Shown: positions 8,801-16,146 of the stretch, piece by piece | How the letters are laid out: the number at the start of each line of letters is the position of its first letter | Numbering within the stretch: position 1 is the stretch's first letter | Assembly: GCA_021295785.1 (NCBI GenBank) | Contig: JAGWBR010000007.1 | Location: forward strand, 2,481 to 64,929 | Reading direction: 5' to 3' | DNA: 62,449 bases | Source: Gemmatimonadota bacterium | Lineage (GTDB): Bacteria > Gemmatimonadota > Gemmatimonadetes > Palauibacterales > Palauibacteraceae | The notes under the pieces: model-generated | Databases searched by the model: none | What the model saw: only the letters and a program-made list of their open reading frames with translations | Told to the model about the DNA's origin: nothing | Program-made: the position numbers and the translations under genes

Positions 8801-9965
8801 GGAACAAGCGCTCCAACTCATCGCGTTGGAATGCGCTCACGTCACCATAGAGGGCTGTCCCGATCGGATCGGTTGTGATCAGAGGCAGCCGGAAATCCCT
8901 GTCGAATGCAGCAAGCCAAGCGGACAAACCCCGAAGCTCCGTCACCACAACTCCGTCTTCGCCTGTCATGAGCGCGAAGATGCGACTTGCGGGGACGCCG
9001 GGTTCGGTCGTGATCCGTCGGTGGAGAAACCGCGCCGCCAGGAACTCCTCTAGCTGCCGGTGCGCGGGTACCAGGCTACCGTCCACCCGCGCCGCAAATA
9101 GGTTCGACTTCAACGCTCGCAGGATCCCAGGCTGGTCGCCTTCGGAAATGTCTTCCGGGCAGAGAGTGTCCGAGTCTTCGGATTCGACCAGAGACACACG
9201 CTCCCTGTCGGACAATAGGAGCAGCGCTGACAGATGCCCCGCAGCGTTCAGGCGTCGGTCCACCGGCACGCTGGGTGCGGATCGCCGGGCGTCGCGGTGC
9301 TCCTCGTTCCATTCACGGGCTAGTTTACGGCAGGCTAGCTCCAGCGTGTCGCGTCGATTGTCGGGCCATTCGTCGTCGTTGGTTGCCTTGAGAAGGAGAC
9401 CCAGCAGCAGCGGGTTGTGGAGCATCGCCTCCAGACCGCGGCCACGGGCTTTGGCCACAAATTCGGTCGGGTCCGGCACTCCGAGGTCTTCGAGAATCCG
9501 GAGGATGGGCTCATCCGAGAGCGGTTCCAGGCGCAGTACTTGGACGTTCTCATAGCCAGCAGCCGTGACGATGCCCTTGACATCGTTGCGACCCAGCCAG
9601 TCCGCTGCTCTGCAAGAGATCCGAAAATCGGGATTCCCAAGGCGTTCCAGTCGTTCGATGATCAAATCCAACGGCCGCCTGGCATCGACCCGCCCAGCTC
9701 GGACCTCGTCCAAGCCGTCGATGAACAAAGTCCTCGACTTCCACTCAGGATGGTGCTCAAGGCTCCGACCGAGAAAGCTGCGGGCGGTGACCAGAGCGCT
9801 ATTTTCCGGCTCAGCCTCGACCTCGGTTTGGAACGCCGTGGACTTCCCGGCACCGGGATCGCCCAGCAGCACATAGCCCTTCGCCCGCCGGAATTGCGCC
9901 AAGCGATCGGAGCGGTTGCGCTCGCCGTCGACCACCGTGACGGTGCGCGGGACGATCAAGCTCAC
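5889..9965 (-). CDS. NACHT-type STAND NTPase with C-terminal PD-(D/E)XK nuclease-like domain
   Basis: 1358 residues. I chose the GTG at 9963-9965, whose first base is the last base of the upstream stop (TAGTG), with GGAGG 10 nt upstream; a TTG at 9986 is the alternative. The N-terminal NTPase has Walker A GDPGAGKST (35-43) and Walker B LFIDGLDEV (80-88), with the paired acids typical of NACHT, then an arginine sensor-like ISCRAADW. About 900 residues of helical, repeat-like sequence follow, presumably the sensing region. The C-terminus carries HEES (1223-1226), ADIRV with D1258 and PVEIKK with E1271 and K1273, then a Gln and GYGIYLVLWFG: the order of PD-(D/E)XK nucleases such as restriction enzymes. 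STAND NTPases of this build sense phage products and fire an effector; here the effector would be C-terminal. It is coupled to the DUF4143 ATPase upstream. Antiphage function is inferred. Confidence 0.8.
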   Translation of the reverse strand: MSLIVPRTVTVVDGERNRSDRLAQFRRAKGYVLLGDPGAGKSTAFQTEVEAEPENSALVTARSFLGRSLEHHPEWKSRTLFIDGLDEVRAGRVDARRPLDLIIERLERLGNPDFRISCRAADWLGRNDVKGIVTAAGYENVQVLRLEPLSDEPILRILEDLGVPDPTEFVAKARGRGLEAMLHNPLLLGLLLKATNDDEWPDNRRDTLELACRKLAREWNEEHRDARRSAPSVPVDRRLNAAGHLSALLLLSDRERVSLVESEDSDTLCPEDISEGDQPGILRALKSNLFAARVDGSLVPAHRQLEEFLAARFLHRRITTEPGVPASRIFALMTGEDGVVVTELRGLSAWLAAFDRDFRLPLITTDPIGTALYGDVSAFQRDELERLFLALAERADELQPWFWSAVALKSLIRRDSVDLLGRYLSEADRTEGRQAVIGLLLHALSCAEGARPCLDGLEGAVRDATWQPRVRQPALRALILHSGDREALIALLDDLREGEVEDESRELRGRLLDCLYPVDVGPQQIWDYWEPRESWESYAIGGTWDTFWHFRLLKNTGTKDAVPLLQSLTDRGMAFRKRFLDDRLHTVIQELVLQVLSDVGEQTAAATVYDWLEVINFPESDAAHPRRPTDPEVSRWIADHPALQKHLAIEGLNRLWAADRPRAPDNSKDPVDRRYRAGQIRRSIFMAGEPDSFAEWCLEEAADAAATRVDVAIELLDWSRPWREGDSGTGLSVEEVRAATRGIPALQREVPLLLRRQKASLHPRPVSEEEKEYWRRRAQEQADFIADVVESAAELKAGTCGARLLHRIAVSYHDFFFDDRESQPRVRVERLLDGNRDLTDAAIEGFRRVIQRDDLPSLREVIRLDEQGRISLLALPILAGLDDSPELLESLSPSEVRRAVGLYLLTPLNVDGHPAWYRRVLESRPESVAEALIKVTRSRIRRREDCVYLWCLPREEAYRAVARLVALPLLRSFPTRCTEPQISALNEILLGAIKWDVEGLEALTQQRMTRADLDVAQRALWLAAGLFHSPEAYLTHVVKFVEEGEEARSRHMVRFLAPNDMGRLPMRWGSNELRTLVALLGNRYTPWRPESFGMAGVVDEDRTKVEALIAGWATTLASRTDRDACSALQALVDDTKLEPWHILLKDKRDEQVLARRRATFAIPDLEAVQRTLANEEPATVSDLAALVADRLERLSIEIGRGSTDEWRHFWNEKEHARPRSHKHEESCSKAIVTALRRLLPSSLDVQREAVYARDRRADIRVSFREYAIPVEIKKDSNPRLWSAVDDQLADYSSAPESSGYGIYLVLWFGGVDLPVPPSGPRPKTPGKLRKRLESQLAGPLRHRIRIIVIDVSGGRGAL

Positions 9966-11251
9966 TACGGTACTTCCTCCAACCAATCAGGCGCCGGTAG
10001 CCCCAGAAACTCACTCACGGGGATGCCTCCTCTGCCTCCAACTAACAGTGTCCGGGCACGCCGGAACCGCTCCTTGAACACCGTCAACCCCCGCGTGGAA
10101 CGTGCCCGCCACCCGCTCTTGACTTCGATGCCGATCACGCGGGGCCCTTGGGAGATGACGAAATCGACCTCATGAGGGTCGTCACGCCAGTAGGACAGGA
10201 GTACGCCCGGCTCAAGTGTGTTGTGGATGTGCGCCCCCACCGCGCTCTCGACGACGCGGCCCCAAAACGTCCGGTCGGCCCTGGCTTCGTCGAAGGAGTA
10301 CCCCGACAACGCCGTCATCAGACCGGTGTTCAGCACGTTGAGCTTGGGGCTGGACCCGGTCCTCCGCACAGCGCTTCCCGAGTAGTTGCCAAGCTGTGCC
10401 ACGATGCCCGCGTCGGAGAGCAGGTCAAGATAATGACCGACCGTAGCCGCGTTCCCCGCGTCTCGAAGCCTGCCAACCAAGTGATTGTAGGTGACAATCT
10501 GACCGGAATAGGCCGGCACAAGATCCATGAGCTGGCGCATCAACGCGGGCTTGTCCACTCGAGTCAGGGCCACGATGTCACGCCCGAACACGGGCGCGAT
10601 GATCGAGTACGCGACGTAACGACGCCAAGCCACCAGGTTGCGACGCAGCGGCGCAGCGCCGGGATAGCCCCCGAAGAAGACGTATTCCTCAAGGTCAAAA
10701 TCGAAGGCTTGCGCCATCTCCGGAAGCGACCAGTGGCCTACGTCCAACGGCATGAATCTGCCGGCGAGACTCTCTCCTGTCCCCGTGAGCAACGCCCAGG
10801 GCGCGGATCCAAGGATGATGACCTTCAAAGGACACCCGGTCTGCCGGTCCCGGTCCCAGAGCCCCTTGACCGCTCCAGACCATCTGGGAATATCCTGGAT
10901 TTCGTCGAGCGCCAGCACGAAGCCGCGTTCTTCTCGCCAAGCCCGGTATCGGGCTCGGTTCCACACTCTCGTGAGCCATGTCACGTTGCGAAGTCTCGGA
11001 TCCGGGACGACGGTTGTTTCGGATTGGACCGAGGGTGGCCAGACGGCCGGATCCGTTGCCCCCAACGGGTCATCTACGGCGATCAGCGCGCTTGGGTGCC
11101 CAGATGCGCGAAGACGGCGGAGTGCCTGTCGCACGATCGTCGTCTTGCCCGACTGGCGCGGGCCGGTCAGTGCTACAATCCGGGGCGGCACAGTGTCGTC
11201 GGTCAGGAAGTGGACGAGGCTGTCCACATGGGGACGTTCGAAGAGAGCCAT
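9965..11251 (-). CDS. AAA-family ATPase with DUF4143 / nuclease-like C-terminus (NACHT partner)
   Basis: 428 residues. Walker A GPRQSGKTT (30-38), Walker B FVLALDEIQ (111-119) and sensor ILGSA (146-150) mark an AAA domain. The C-terminal DUF4143 part has HEVDFVI (D363) and IEVKS (E376, K378), again a PD-(D/E)XK-like pattern. It shares architecture with the ATPase at 4449 but little sequence outside the motifs, so it is not a recent duplicate. It is the first gene of the cassette: its TAG stop overlaps the GTG of the NACHT gene by one base, giving translational coupling and probably equal expression. The ATG at 11251 lacks a Shine-Dalgarno. It may act as an ATP-driven partner or regulator of the NACHT nuclease; nothing is known directly. 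Confidence 0.85.
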   Translation of the reverse strand: MALFERPHVDSLVHFLTDDTVPPRIVALTGPRQSGKTTIVRQALRRLRASGHPSALIAVDDPLGATDPAVWPPSVQSETTVVPDPRLRNVTWLTRVWNRARYRAWREERGFVLALDEIQDIPRWSGAVKGLWDRDRQTGCPLKVIILGSAPWALLTGTGESLAGRFMPLDVGHWSLPEMAQAFDFDLEEYVFFGGYPGAAPLRRNLVAWRRYVAYSIIAPVFGRDIVALTRVDKPALMRQLMDLVPAYSGQIVTYNHLVGRLRDAGNAATVGHYLDLLSDAGIVAQLGNYSGSAVRRTGSSPKLNVLNTGLMTALSGYSFDEARADRTFWGRVVESAVGAHIHNTLEPGVLLSYWRDDPHEVDFVISQGPRVIGIEVKSGWRARSTRGLTVFKERFRRARTLLVGGRGGIPVSEFLGLPAPDWLEEVP

Positions 11252-11257
11252 GAAGGT

Positions 11258-11286
11258 ATGGTAACTAGCTATGTGATGATGTGCAA
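11258..11286 (-). promoter_or_regulatory. Predicted leaderless promoter of the DUF4143-NACHT cassette
   Basis: Reading the minus strand: -35 TTGCAC (11286-11281), 17-nt spacer, -10 TACCAT (11263-11258), then 6 nt to the ATG at 11251. Spacer length and -10-to-ATG distance equal those of the other DUF4143 gene at 4449. The hexamers are weak matches, so the shared geometry is the main support. A palindrome GTTGAGTCAAC (11325-11335) lies further upstream and could be an operator. Confidence 0.4.
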
Positions 11287-11455
11287 TGGCTCATATATTG
11301 GCGGTCGACGGACCGAGATGATCGGTTGAGTCAACAGACTTGCGAGAGCATGTCCTGGTTCCCCGAGACGGCGGTCCAGCCTTCGCGCGCGACTCGACGG
11401 AGCCACAATCTCCACGGCCCGTTCAGGCAGGCTCGTGGAACAGCCGGTCGAACAA

Positions 11456-11506
11456 GAGCCGGTCAGGCGCGACGCGCTCAGGGCGCGCCAGTGGCACCGC
11501 CAGTAT
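11456..11506 (+). pseudogene. Relic of a third DUF4143 ATPase gene
   Basis: These 51 bp match 4992-5042 of the intact ATPase gene at 47 positions and encode EPVRRDALRARQWHRQY in the same frame (the intact gene has EPVKRDPLRARQWHRQY). Weak similarity may extend 20 bp upstream. Similarity stops where the right 49-bp repeat begins, so the 3' half of this copy was lost at the repeat boundary. No start or catalytic motif remains. Confidence 0.75.
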
Positions 11507-11553
11507 CGGGGTCAGCCAGGACCCTGATCATCCGATGCGTCAATAACTACCCG
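11505..11553. repeat. 49-bp direct repeat, right copy
   Basis: Identical to 5724-5772, same orientation. It directly abuts the DUF4143 relic on its left, and its right part encodes the last 14 residues of the MATE transporter on the minus strand, so the repeat interrupts one reading frame and supplies the end of another. With the left copy it bounds the NACHT cassette. Confidence 0.85.
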
Positions 11554-12894
11554 CCGCGCCGGCCGGGCAAACCGTATCCGCAACCGAACAAGCAGCAGAA
11601 CCGAGGCCACGCCCAGACCTGCCGCCAGTCCCCACCAGATGCCGACGGGTCCAAAGCCCAGCGGAAATCCCATGGCCCACGAAACCGGGACCCCGACCAC
11701 CCAGAAAGAAACCAGGACCGCCAACATCGGGAGTGTCGTGTCGGCAAGACCGCGCAATGCCCCGGCGCCGACCACCTGGATTCCGTCCACTATCTGGAAG
11801 AACCCGGCCACCGGAACCAACGCCACCGCTGCCGAAACCACGGCCACCTCCGGTGAGAACAGCCGTGCCAGGGGGGCGGGGAAGAGAACGAACGCGGCAG
11901 CGCAAACCGCCATCGCGGCGCCGCCCGCGGTGAGGCCGGCGCCCGCGGCCCGTCGAGCCCCTCGCGGGTCGCGGGCGCCCACCGACCGGCCCACCAGAAC
12001 GGCGGTGGCTTGCGCGATCCCCATCGGCAGCATGAAGGTGAACGACGCCAATTGAATAGTGATCTGGTGGCCGGCAAAGGCAGTCTCGCCGAACAAGCCC
12101 ACCATCAGCCCGGCCGCGGCGAACACGCCGTACTCCAGACCGAAGTGCAGGCCGACGGGCACACCTACCCGCATGACTCTGCCCAGGGCACGCAGGCTGA
12201 GCGCCGCCCGCCGCGGGCGCAGAATCGCCGGGCCGAGACGCCTCCAGATCAGTGCGCACAGACCCAACAGCATGATCCACCGGCAGATGCTGGTCCCGTA
12301 GGCCGACCCGACCGCGCCCAGTTCGGGTGCGCCCCAGTTCCCGAAAATCAACATCCAATTCAGAACGAAATTGGCCACGTTCGCCGCCAGCACAACAACA
12401 ACCACCGGGCGGACATCGCCCACGGCCTGCAGGAAGAGGCGAATCAACATGAACGCAAAGAACGGAAACATCCCCGGGATCAGGCCCTCGGCGTAACCGG
12501 CCGCCAGGGGGATAATCGAGTCGGGTTGTTGCAGAAACGTGAACACAGGCTCGGACACGGCATGCAGTACGGAAGCCACCGCGGCGGTGACGGCCGACAG
12601 GATCAGGCCCCGCTGCACCGCCCGGGCGATCGCGGGCTGGTCTTCGGCTCCGACCGCCTGCGACAGAACGGGATCGAACCCCATCAGCAGCCCGATTCCG
12701 AACAGCGACACGCAGAAGAAGTAGATGTTCCCGAGCCCGACCGCGCCCAGGTGCGCTGCCGACACCCGACCGACCATCGCCGTGTCTACGGCCCCCATCA
12801 GCAAAGTTGCCAACTGGACTACGGCCACGGGCATGGCCAGCCGCCACAATTCGCGCAGATCGACCCAGTTCGGGACGAACGTCCGCACACTCAT
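11512..12894 (-). CDS. MATE-family multidrug/cation exporter
   Basis: 460 residues. MATE exporters expel drugs or metabolites in exchange for Na+ or H+ across the inner membrane. Twelve hydrophobic segments are visible in two similar halves. The N-terminal half has LMGAVDTAMVGRVSAAHLGA, the conserved first-helix region, and GFDPVLSQAVGA, typical of the family; the second half has ATAVLVGRSVGARDP. Length is normal. The start is the ATG at 12892-12894, overlapping the TGA of the upstream gene (ATGA), so the two are translationally coupled. The last 14 residues (VIDASDDQGPG and neighbours) are encoded by the right 49-bp repeat, so the original C-terminus was probably replaced when the island formed. 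Confidence 0.9.
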   Translation of the reverse strand: MSVRTFVPNWVDLRELWRLAMPVAVVQLATLLMGAVDTAMVGRVSAAHLGAVGLGNIYFFCVSLFGIGLLMGFDPVLSQAVGAEDQPAIARAVQRGLILSAVTAAVASVLHAVSEPVFTFLQQPDSIIPLAAGYAEGLIPGMFPFFAFMLIRLFLQAVGDVRPVVVVVLAANVANFVLNWMLIFGNWGAPELGAVGSAYGTSICRWIMLLGLCALIWRRLGPAILRPRRAALSLRALGRVMRVGVPVGLHFGLEYGVFAAAGLMVGLFGETAFAGHQITIQLASFTFMLPMGIAQATAVLVGRSVGARDPRGARRAAGAGLTAGGAAMAVCAAAFVLFPAPLARLFSPEVAVVSAAVALVPVAGFFQIVDGIQVVGAGALRGLADTTLPMLAVLVSFWVVGVPVSWAMGFPLGFGPVGIWWGLAAGLGVASVLLLVRLRIRFARPARRVVIDASDDQGPG

Positions 12895-13649
12895 GCTGCC
12901 GGGGGGGTGTTGCCGGAGGTATCGGAGCTGATGCCGAGCAGGGCCAAATGGCGGCCCCGGTCTCCGGCCCGGTGGGAGTAGTAGCGCCCGTCGCCGCAGC
13001 GCGTGCAGTGCTGGCTGATGCTGATGGCATGCTGCGGCACCCCGGCGTCCCGGGCCTGATCGCGCAGAACGGCCCGCAGGTCCGCGGTGCGGCGGCCGCG
13101 AAGTCCCAGCGCGTCCAGAACCTCGGCCCCCACTTCGTAGCAATCGCCGCAAATGGCCGGCCCCAGGTGCACGGACAGGTCGGCGGCCCGCGTCCCGAAC
13201 GCACTCCGCATTGTGCCAAGCCCGTGCCCTAGGATGCCCCGGGCGGTGCCACGCCACCCCGAATGAACGAGCGCGACAGCACGGTGGGCGGGGTCCGCCA
13301 GGAACACCCCAACGCAGTCGGCCAGAGTCACCGCCAGCAAGACGCCGGGTCGCCGGGTGGCGTGGCCGTCGCAGTCGCCGGCCAAATGCACGCCCGAGTA
13401 GTCGGACCGAATCAGGTTGATCTCGGTACCGTGTACTTGGCGGCCCACGACGATTTGCCGCCACCCCAGCTGACTCAGCAGCAGCCGCCAGTCGTCGCGG
13501 TGGCGAATCGCCCCGCCCCCTGGCGCGTCCGGGTCCAGGGCAAAGTCGGGGCCGGCCGCCGCCGGCCGCCGGTGGGCGGTGGCCGCGAACGCCCACGGAA
13601 ACGCATCCTCCCAGCCAGGAACGCGAGTAATCGCGATAGCGTGAACCAT
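12891..13649 (-). CDS. pgeF: LACC1/YfiH-type purine nucleoside phosphorylase (peptidoglycan editing factor)
   Basis: 252 residues, normal for the family once called polyphenol oxidase. Family members phosphorylise or deaminate purine nucleosides in the cytoplasm, and in E. coli YfiH also removes misincorporated residues from peptidoglycan precursors. Zinc-site motifs are all present: GRQVHGTEI, VTLADCVGV, LVHSGWRGTARGI, plus GPAICGDCYEVG and a C-terminal CTRCGDGRYYSHR. The start ATG (13647-13649) gives MVHAIAI. The stop overlaps the MATE start by four bases, so both form an operon read leftwards, divergent from the glycosyltransferase genes at 13712. Which of the proposed activities matters here cannot be told from sequence. 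Confidence 0.85.
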   Translation of the reverse strand: MVHAIAITRVPGWEDAFPWAFAATAHRRPAAAGPDFALDPDAPGGGAIRHRDDWRLLLSQLGWRQIVVGRQVHGTEINLIRSDYSGVHLAGDCDGHATRRPGVLLAVTLADCVGVFLADPAHRAVALVHSGWRGTARGILGHGLGTMRSAFGTRAADLSVHLGPAICGDCYEVGAEVLDALGLRGRRTADLRAVLRDQARDAGVPQHAISISQHCTRCGDGRYYSHRAGDRGRHLALLGISSDTSGNTPPAA

Positions 13650-13711
13650 GCCGCAACTTACCTGTTGTCCCGGGTCCGTCCCCCGGTGCTATCTTCCCGT
13701 GTTTCCGATTC

Positions 13712-14917
13712 TTGGCAGGACAGACCCGGAGGAAAACAGTCGTAGAAGCCCATCCGTTCAAACCTCTCCGCATCGCCTATTTCAGTGAGGTCTACTGGCC
13801 GAAAGCCAGCGGAGTGGCGCTAACGGTCCAGCGCACCACCAAGGCCATGCAGGCCCGCGGGCACAAGACGCGCGTCTACGCCCCGTGGGGAGAGCTGCCG
13901 CCGGGTTCCCCGGACATTGAGGGGGTCCACCGTTCGCCCGGCCTGCCGCTTGTGTGGGACGCGTCCATTCACTGGGCGTTTCCCAGGCGCCGGGAGGTCC
14001 TGGCCGACCTTGCCGAATTCCGACCGCATATAGTGCACCTGGTCACCGAGTGGCCCATGGGCAGGACCGGTGCGTGGGCGGGGCGGCGGTTGGGCGTACC
14101 GATGATCGCCTCGGCCCACACCGACTACGAACGCTATTCGCGGATCTACAAAGCCCAGATGACCGTGAAGCCCGGCTGGGCCATGCTCCGGCGCTTCTAT
14201 TCACAGGCGGCGAAGGTCCTCTGCCCGTCAATCCCCTACGAGCGCCACCTCAACTCGCGCGGCGTGGTGCACACCGGGATCTGGGCGCGCGGCGTGGACC
14301 CGGCCGATTTCAACCCCCGCTTCAGAACCGACGAATTTCGCCGAACAGTCGGTGCCGGACCGGACGATCTGATAGTGACCCACGTGGGCCGGCTAGCCCC
14401 CGAGAAAGACCTCAACGTGCTGGCCGATGCCTGGGAGCGACTGGGCAGGAAGGGCCGGCGCGGGGCGAAACTGGTAATCGTCGGCAGCGGGCTTGTCGAA
14501 GATGATATCCGTGCCCGCGGACTGCCCGACTCCCACATGACCGGCCTGCTGCTGGATCAAGCCCTGTCGGAGGCCTACGCCTCGGGCGACATATTCGCGT
14601 TTCCCTCATCGACCGAGACCTTCGGGAATTGCCTGCTCGAGGCGATGTCATCGGGTCTGGCACCGATCGTGGTGGGCGAGGGCGGCGTGCTGGACTACGC
14701 CAGAGACGGCCAGAACGCGCTCATAGTTCCGGCGCACGATCCGGCCGCCTTTGCCGAAGCGCTCTCGAAGTTGCTCACCGACCACAAGCTGCGCGCCCGA
14801 ATCCGTCAGGGTGCACTGGACACTGCCGCGGCGAGCGGCTGGGACTCGGTATTCGACGGCCTGCTCGCTGATTACCGGTCGGTCGTGGAGGGATGGAAGG
14901 TCTGGCAAGCTGCCTGA
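13712..14917 (+). CDS. Glycosyltransferase family 4 (GT-B)
   Basis: 401 residues if started at TTG 13712. GT4 enzymes transfer a sugar from a nucleotide sugar to a lipid or glycan acceptor on the inner face of the membrane. The N-terminal Rossmann half has RIAYFSEVYWPKASGVALTV, as in alpha-mannosyl/glucuronosyl-type GT4 enzymes. The C-terminal half has VTHVGRLAPEKDL, VIVGSG and the nucleotide-sugar E-x7-E motif in ETFGNCLLEA. The start is uncertain: a strong GGAGG (13729-13733) lies inside the predicted frame with no ATG, GTG or TTG at the right distance after it. The real protein may begin near the codons for VVEAHPFKPLRIAY. It is followed after 9 bp by a second GT4 gene in the same frame. 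Confidence 0.85.
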   Translation: MAGQTRRKTVVEAHPFKPLRIAYFSEVYWPKASGVALTVQRTTKAMQARGHKTRVYAPWGELPPGSPDIEGVHRSPGLPLVWDASIHWAFPRRREVLADLAEFRPHIVHLVTEWPMGRTGAWAGRRLGVPMIASAHTDYERYSRIYKAQMTVKPGWAMLRRFYSQAAKVLCPSIPYERHLNSRGVVHTGIWARGVDPADFNPRFRTDEFRRTVGAGPDDLIVTHVGRLAPEKDLNVLADAWERLGRKGRRGAKLVIVGSGLVEDDIRARGLPDSHMTGLLLDQALSEAYASGDIFAFPSSTETFGNCLLEAMSSGLAPIVVGEGGVLDYARDGQNALIVPAHDPAAFAEALSKLLTDHKLRARIRQGALDTAAASGWDSVFDGLLADYRSVVEGWKVWQAA

Positions 14918-14926
14918 GGCGTTACC

Positions 14927-16096
14927 CTGAAGGTTGTTGATGTAGCAGAGTTCTACGCGCCACGGGGCGGCGGCGTGCGTACCTACATCAACGCCAAGCT
15001 CCGTGCGCTGACCGGGGCGGGCCACCAAGCGGTGGTCATTGCGCCCGGCCGCGCAGACGCGGAGCAGGAAAAGGCCGGCGGGAAGATCGTGTGGCTGGCC
15101 TCCCCCGTGTTCCCGCTCGACCCGCGTTACCGGGTGTTCGCGGGCCGCGCCAAGTTGCGGTCAGCCCTGATCCGCGAGCAGCCGGATGTGTTGGAGTGTT
15201 CCTCGCCGTGGACCGGGACCGGCGTCTGCGCGGCCTGGGACCGGGCCCGCGCCAAGGCGTTGTTTCTGCACCAGGACCCGGTTGCGGTCTATGGGGAAAC
15301 GCTCCTGCGGGGAATGGACCCGAGCCTGATCGACCGTCTGTTCGGATGGTACCGGGCCCGCGTGCGCCGGCTGTCGGCCAAGTTTGACGTGACGGTAGTG
15401 GGAAGCCACTGGTACGCCGGGCGTCTGCGCCGATACGGCTTGAGCAGAGTGGAGGCGATCCCCCTGGGGATCACCAGGGAACCCTTCCTGACGGCGGCCC
15501 CGGATCCGGCGGTCAGAGCGAGATTGTTGGCGGCCTGCGGCCAGAAGCCCGACGCTCGCCTGGTGGTGGCGGTGAGCCGGCACCATCCGGAGAAGCGGCT
15601 GGGCACGCTGATCGAGGCTTGCGCGCTCGCGTCGTCGGGGCGGCCCCTGGGCCTCGTGATCTACGGAGACGGTCCGCTGCGCGGCTGGGTGGAGCGGCGA
15701 GCTGCCCGCGCCGGCAACGTGCACGTGGCGGGATTTGCCAGGGACCGGCGCGGTCTGGCGACCGCGGTGGCCAGCGCGGACGCGCTTCTGCACGGATCAT
15801 CGGCCGAGACGTTTGGCATCGCCGTGGCCGAGGCTCTGACGGCGGGCACTCCGGTGGTCATGCCGCGGCAGGGGGCCTCCGCCGACATGGCAGACCCGGC
15901 CTGCACCGAACTCTACGATGCGGGCGATTCGGTCCGGTGCGCGGAGGCGCTGCTCCGCATGCTGGACCGCGCACCGACCGTTGGCCGTGCCGAAGTTCGG
16001 CAGCGGGCCGCCGGCACGGTGCCCGATGCCGACGACCATTTTGCGAGGCTGATCGACCTTTACTCGGAGCTCGTGCGGGGCGCTCGGGGCACCTGA
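14927..16096 (+). CDS. Glycosyltransferase family 4 (GT-B), probable CTG start
   Basis: 389 residues. The N-terminus read from CTG 14927 is (M)KVVDVAEFYAPRGGGVRTYI, a proper GT4 nucleotide-binding start; a GTG at 14975 would remove the first strand and the glycine-rich loop. No ATG, GTG or TTG lies between the previous stop (14915-14917) and 14975 in this frame. GAGG at 14916-14919 is 7 nt from the CTG. The C-terminal half has VVAVSRHHPEKRL, VIYGDGPLRG and the E-x7-E region SSAETFGIAVAEALTAGTPVV. It is probably co-transcribed with the GT4 gene upstream; together they may add two sugars to a diacylglycerol or other lipid. The acceptor is unknown. Confidence 0.85.
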   Translation: MKVVDVAEFYAPRGGGVRTYINAKLRALTGAGHQAVVIAPGRADAEQEKAGGKIVWLASPVFPLDPRYRVFAGRAKLRSALIREQPDVLECSSPWTGTGVCAAWDRARAKALFLHQDPVAVYGETLLRGMDPSLIDRLFGWYRARVRRLSAKFDVTVVGSHWYAGRLRRYGLSRVEAIPLGITREPFLTAAPDPAVRARLLAACGQKPDARLVVAVSRHHPEKRLGTLIEACALASSGRPLGLVIYGDGPLRGWVERRAARAGNVHVAGFARDRRGLATAVASADALLHGSSAETFGIAVAEALTAGTPVVMPRQGASADMADPACTELYDAGDSVRCAEALLRMLDRAPTVGRAEVRQRAAGTVPDADDHFARLIDLYSELVRGARGT

Positions 16097-16146
16097 CCGC
16101 GGCGCGGGGGTATCGGGAGAAGAGAACCTGGACAGGGAGATTGAAA

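Noticed and set aside
12891-13773. The long frame that would extend MATE to 753 residues
   Set aside because: The first 293 codons are an out-of-frame reading of pgeF. The MATE start is the ATG at 12894 overlapping the pgeF stop.
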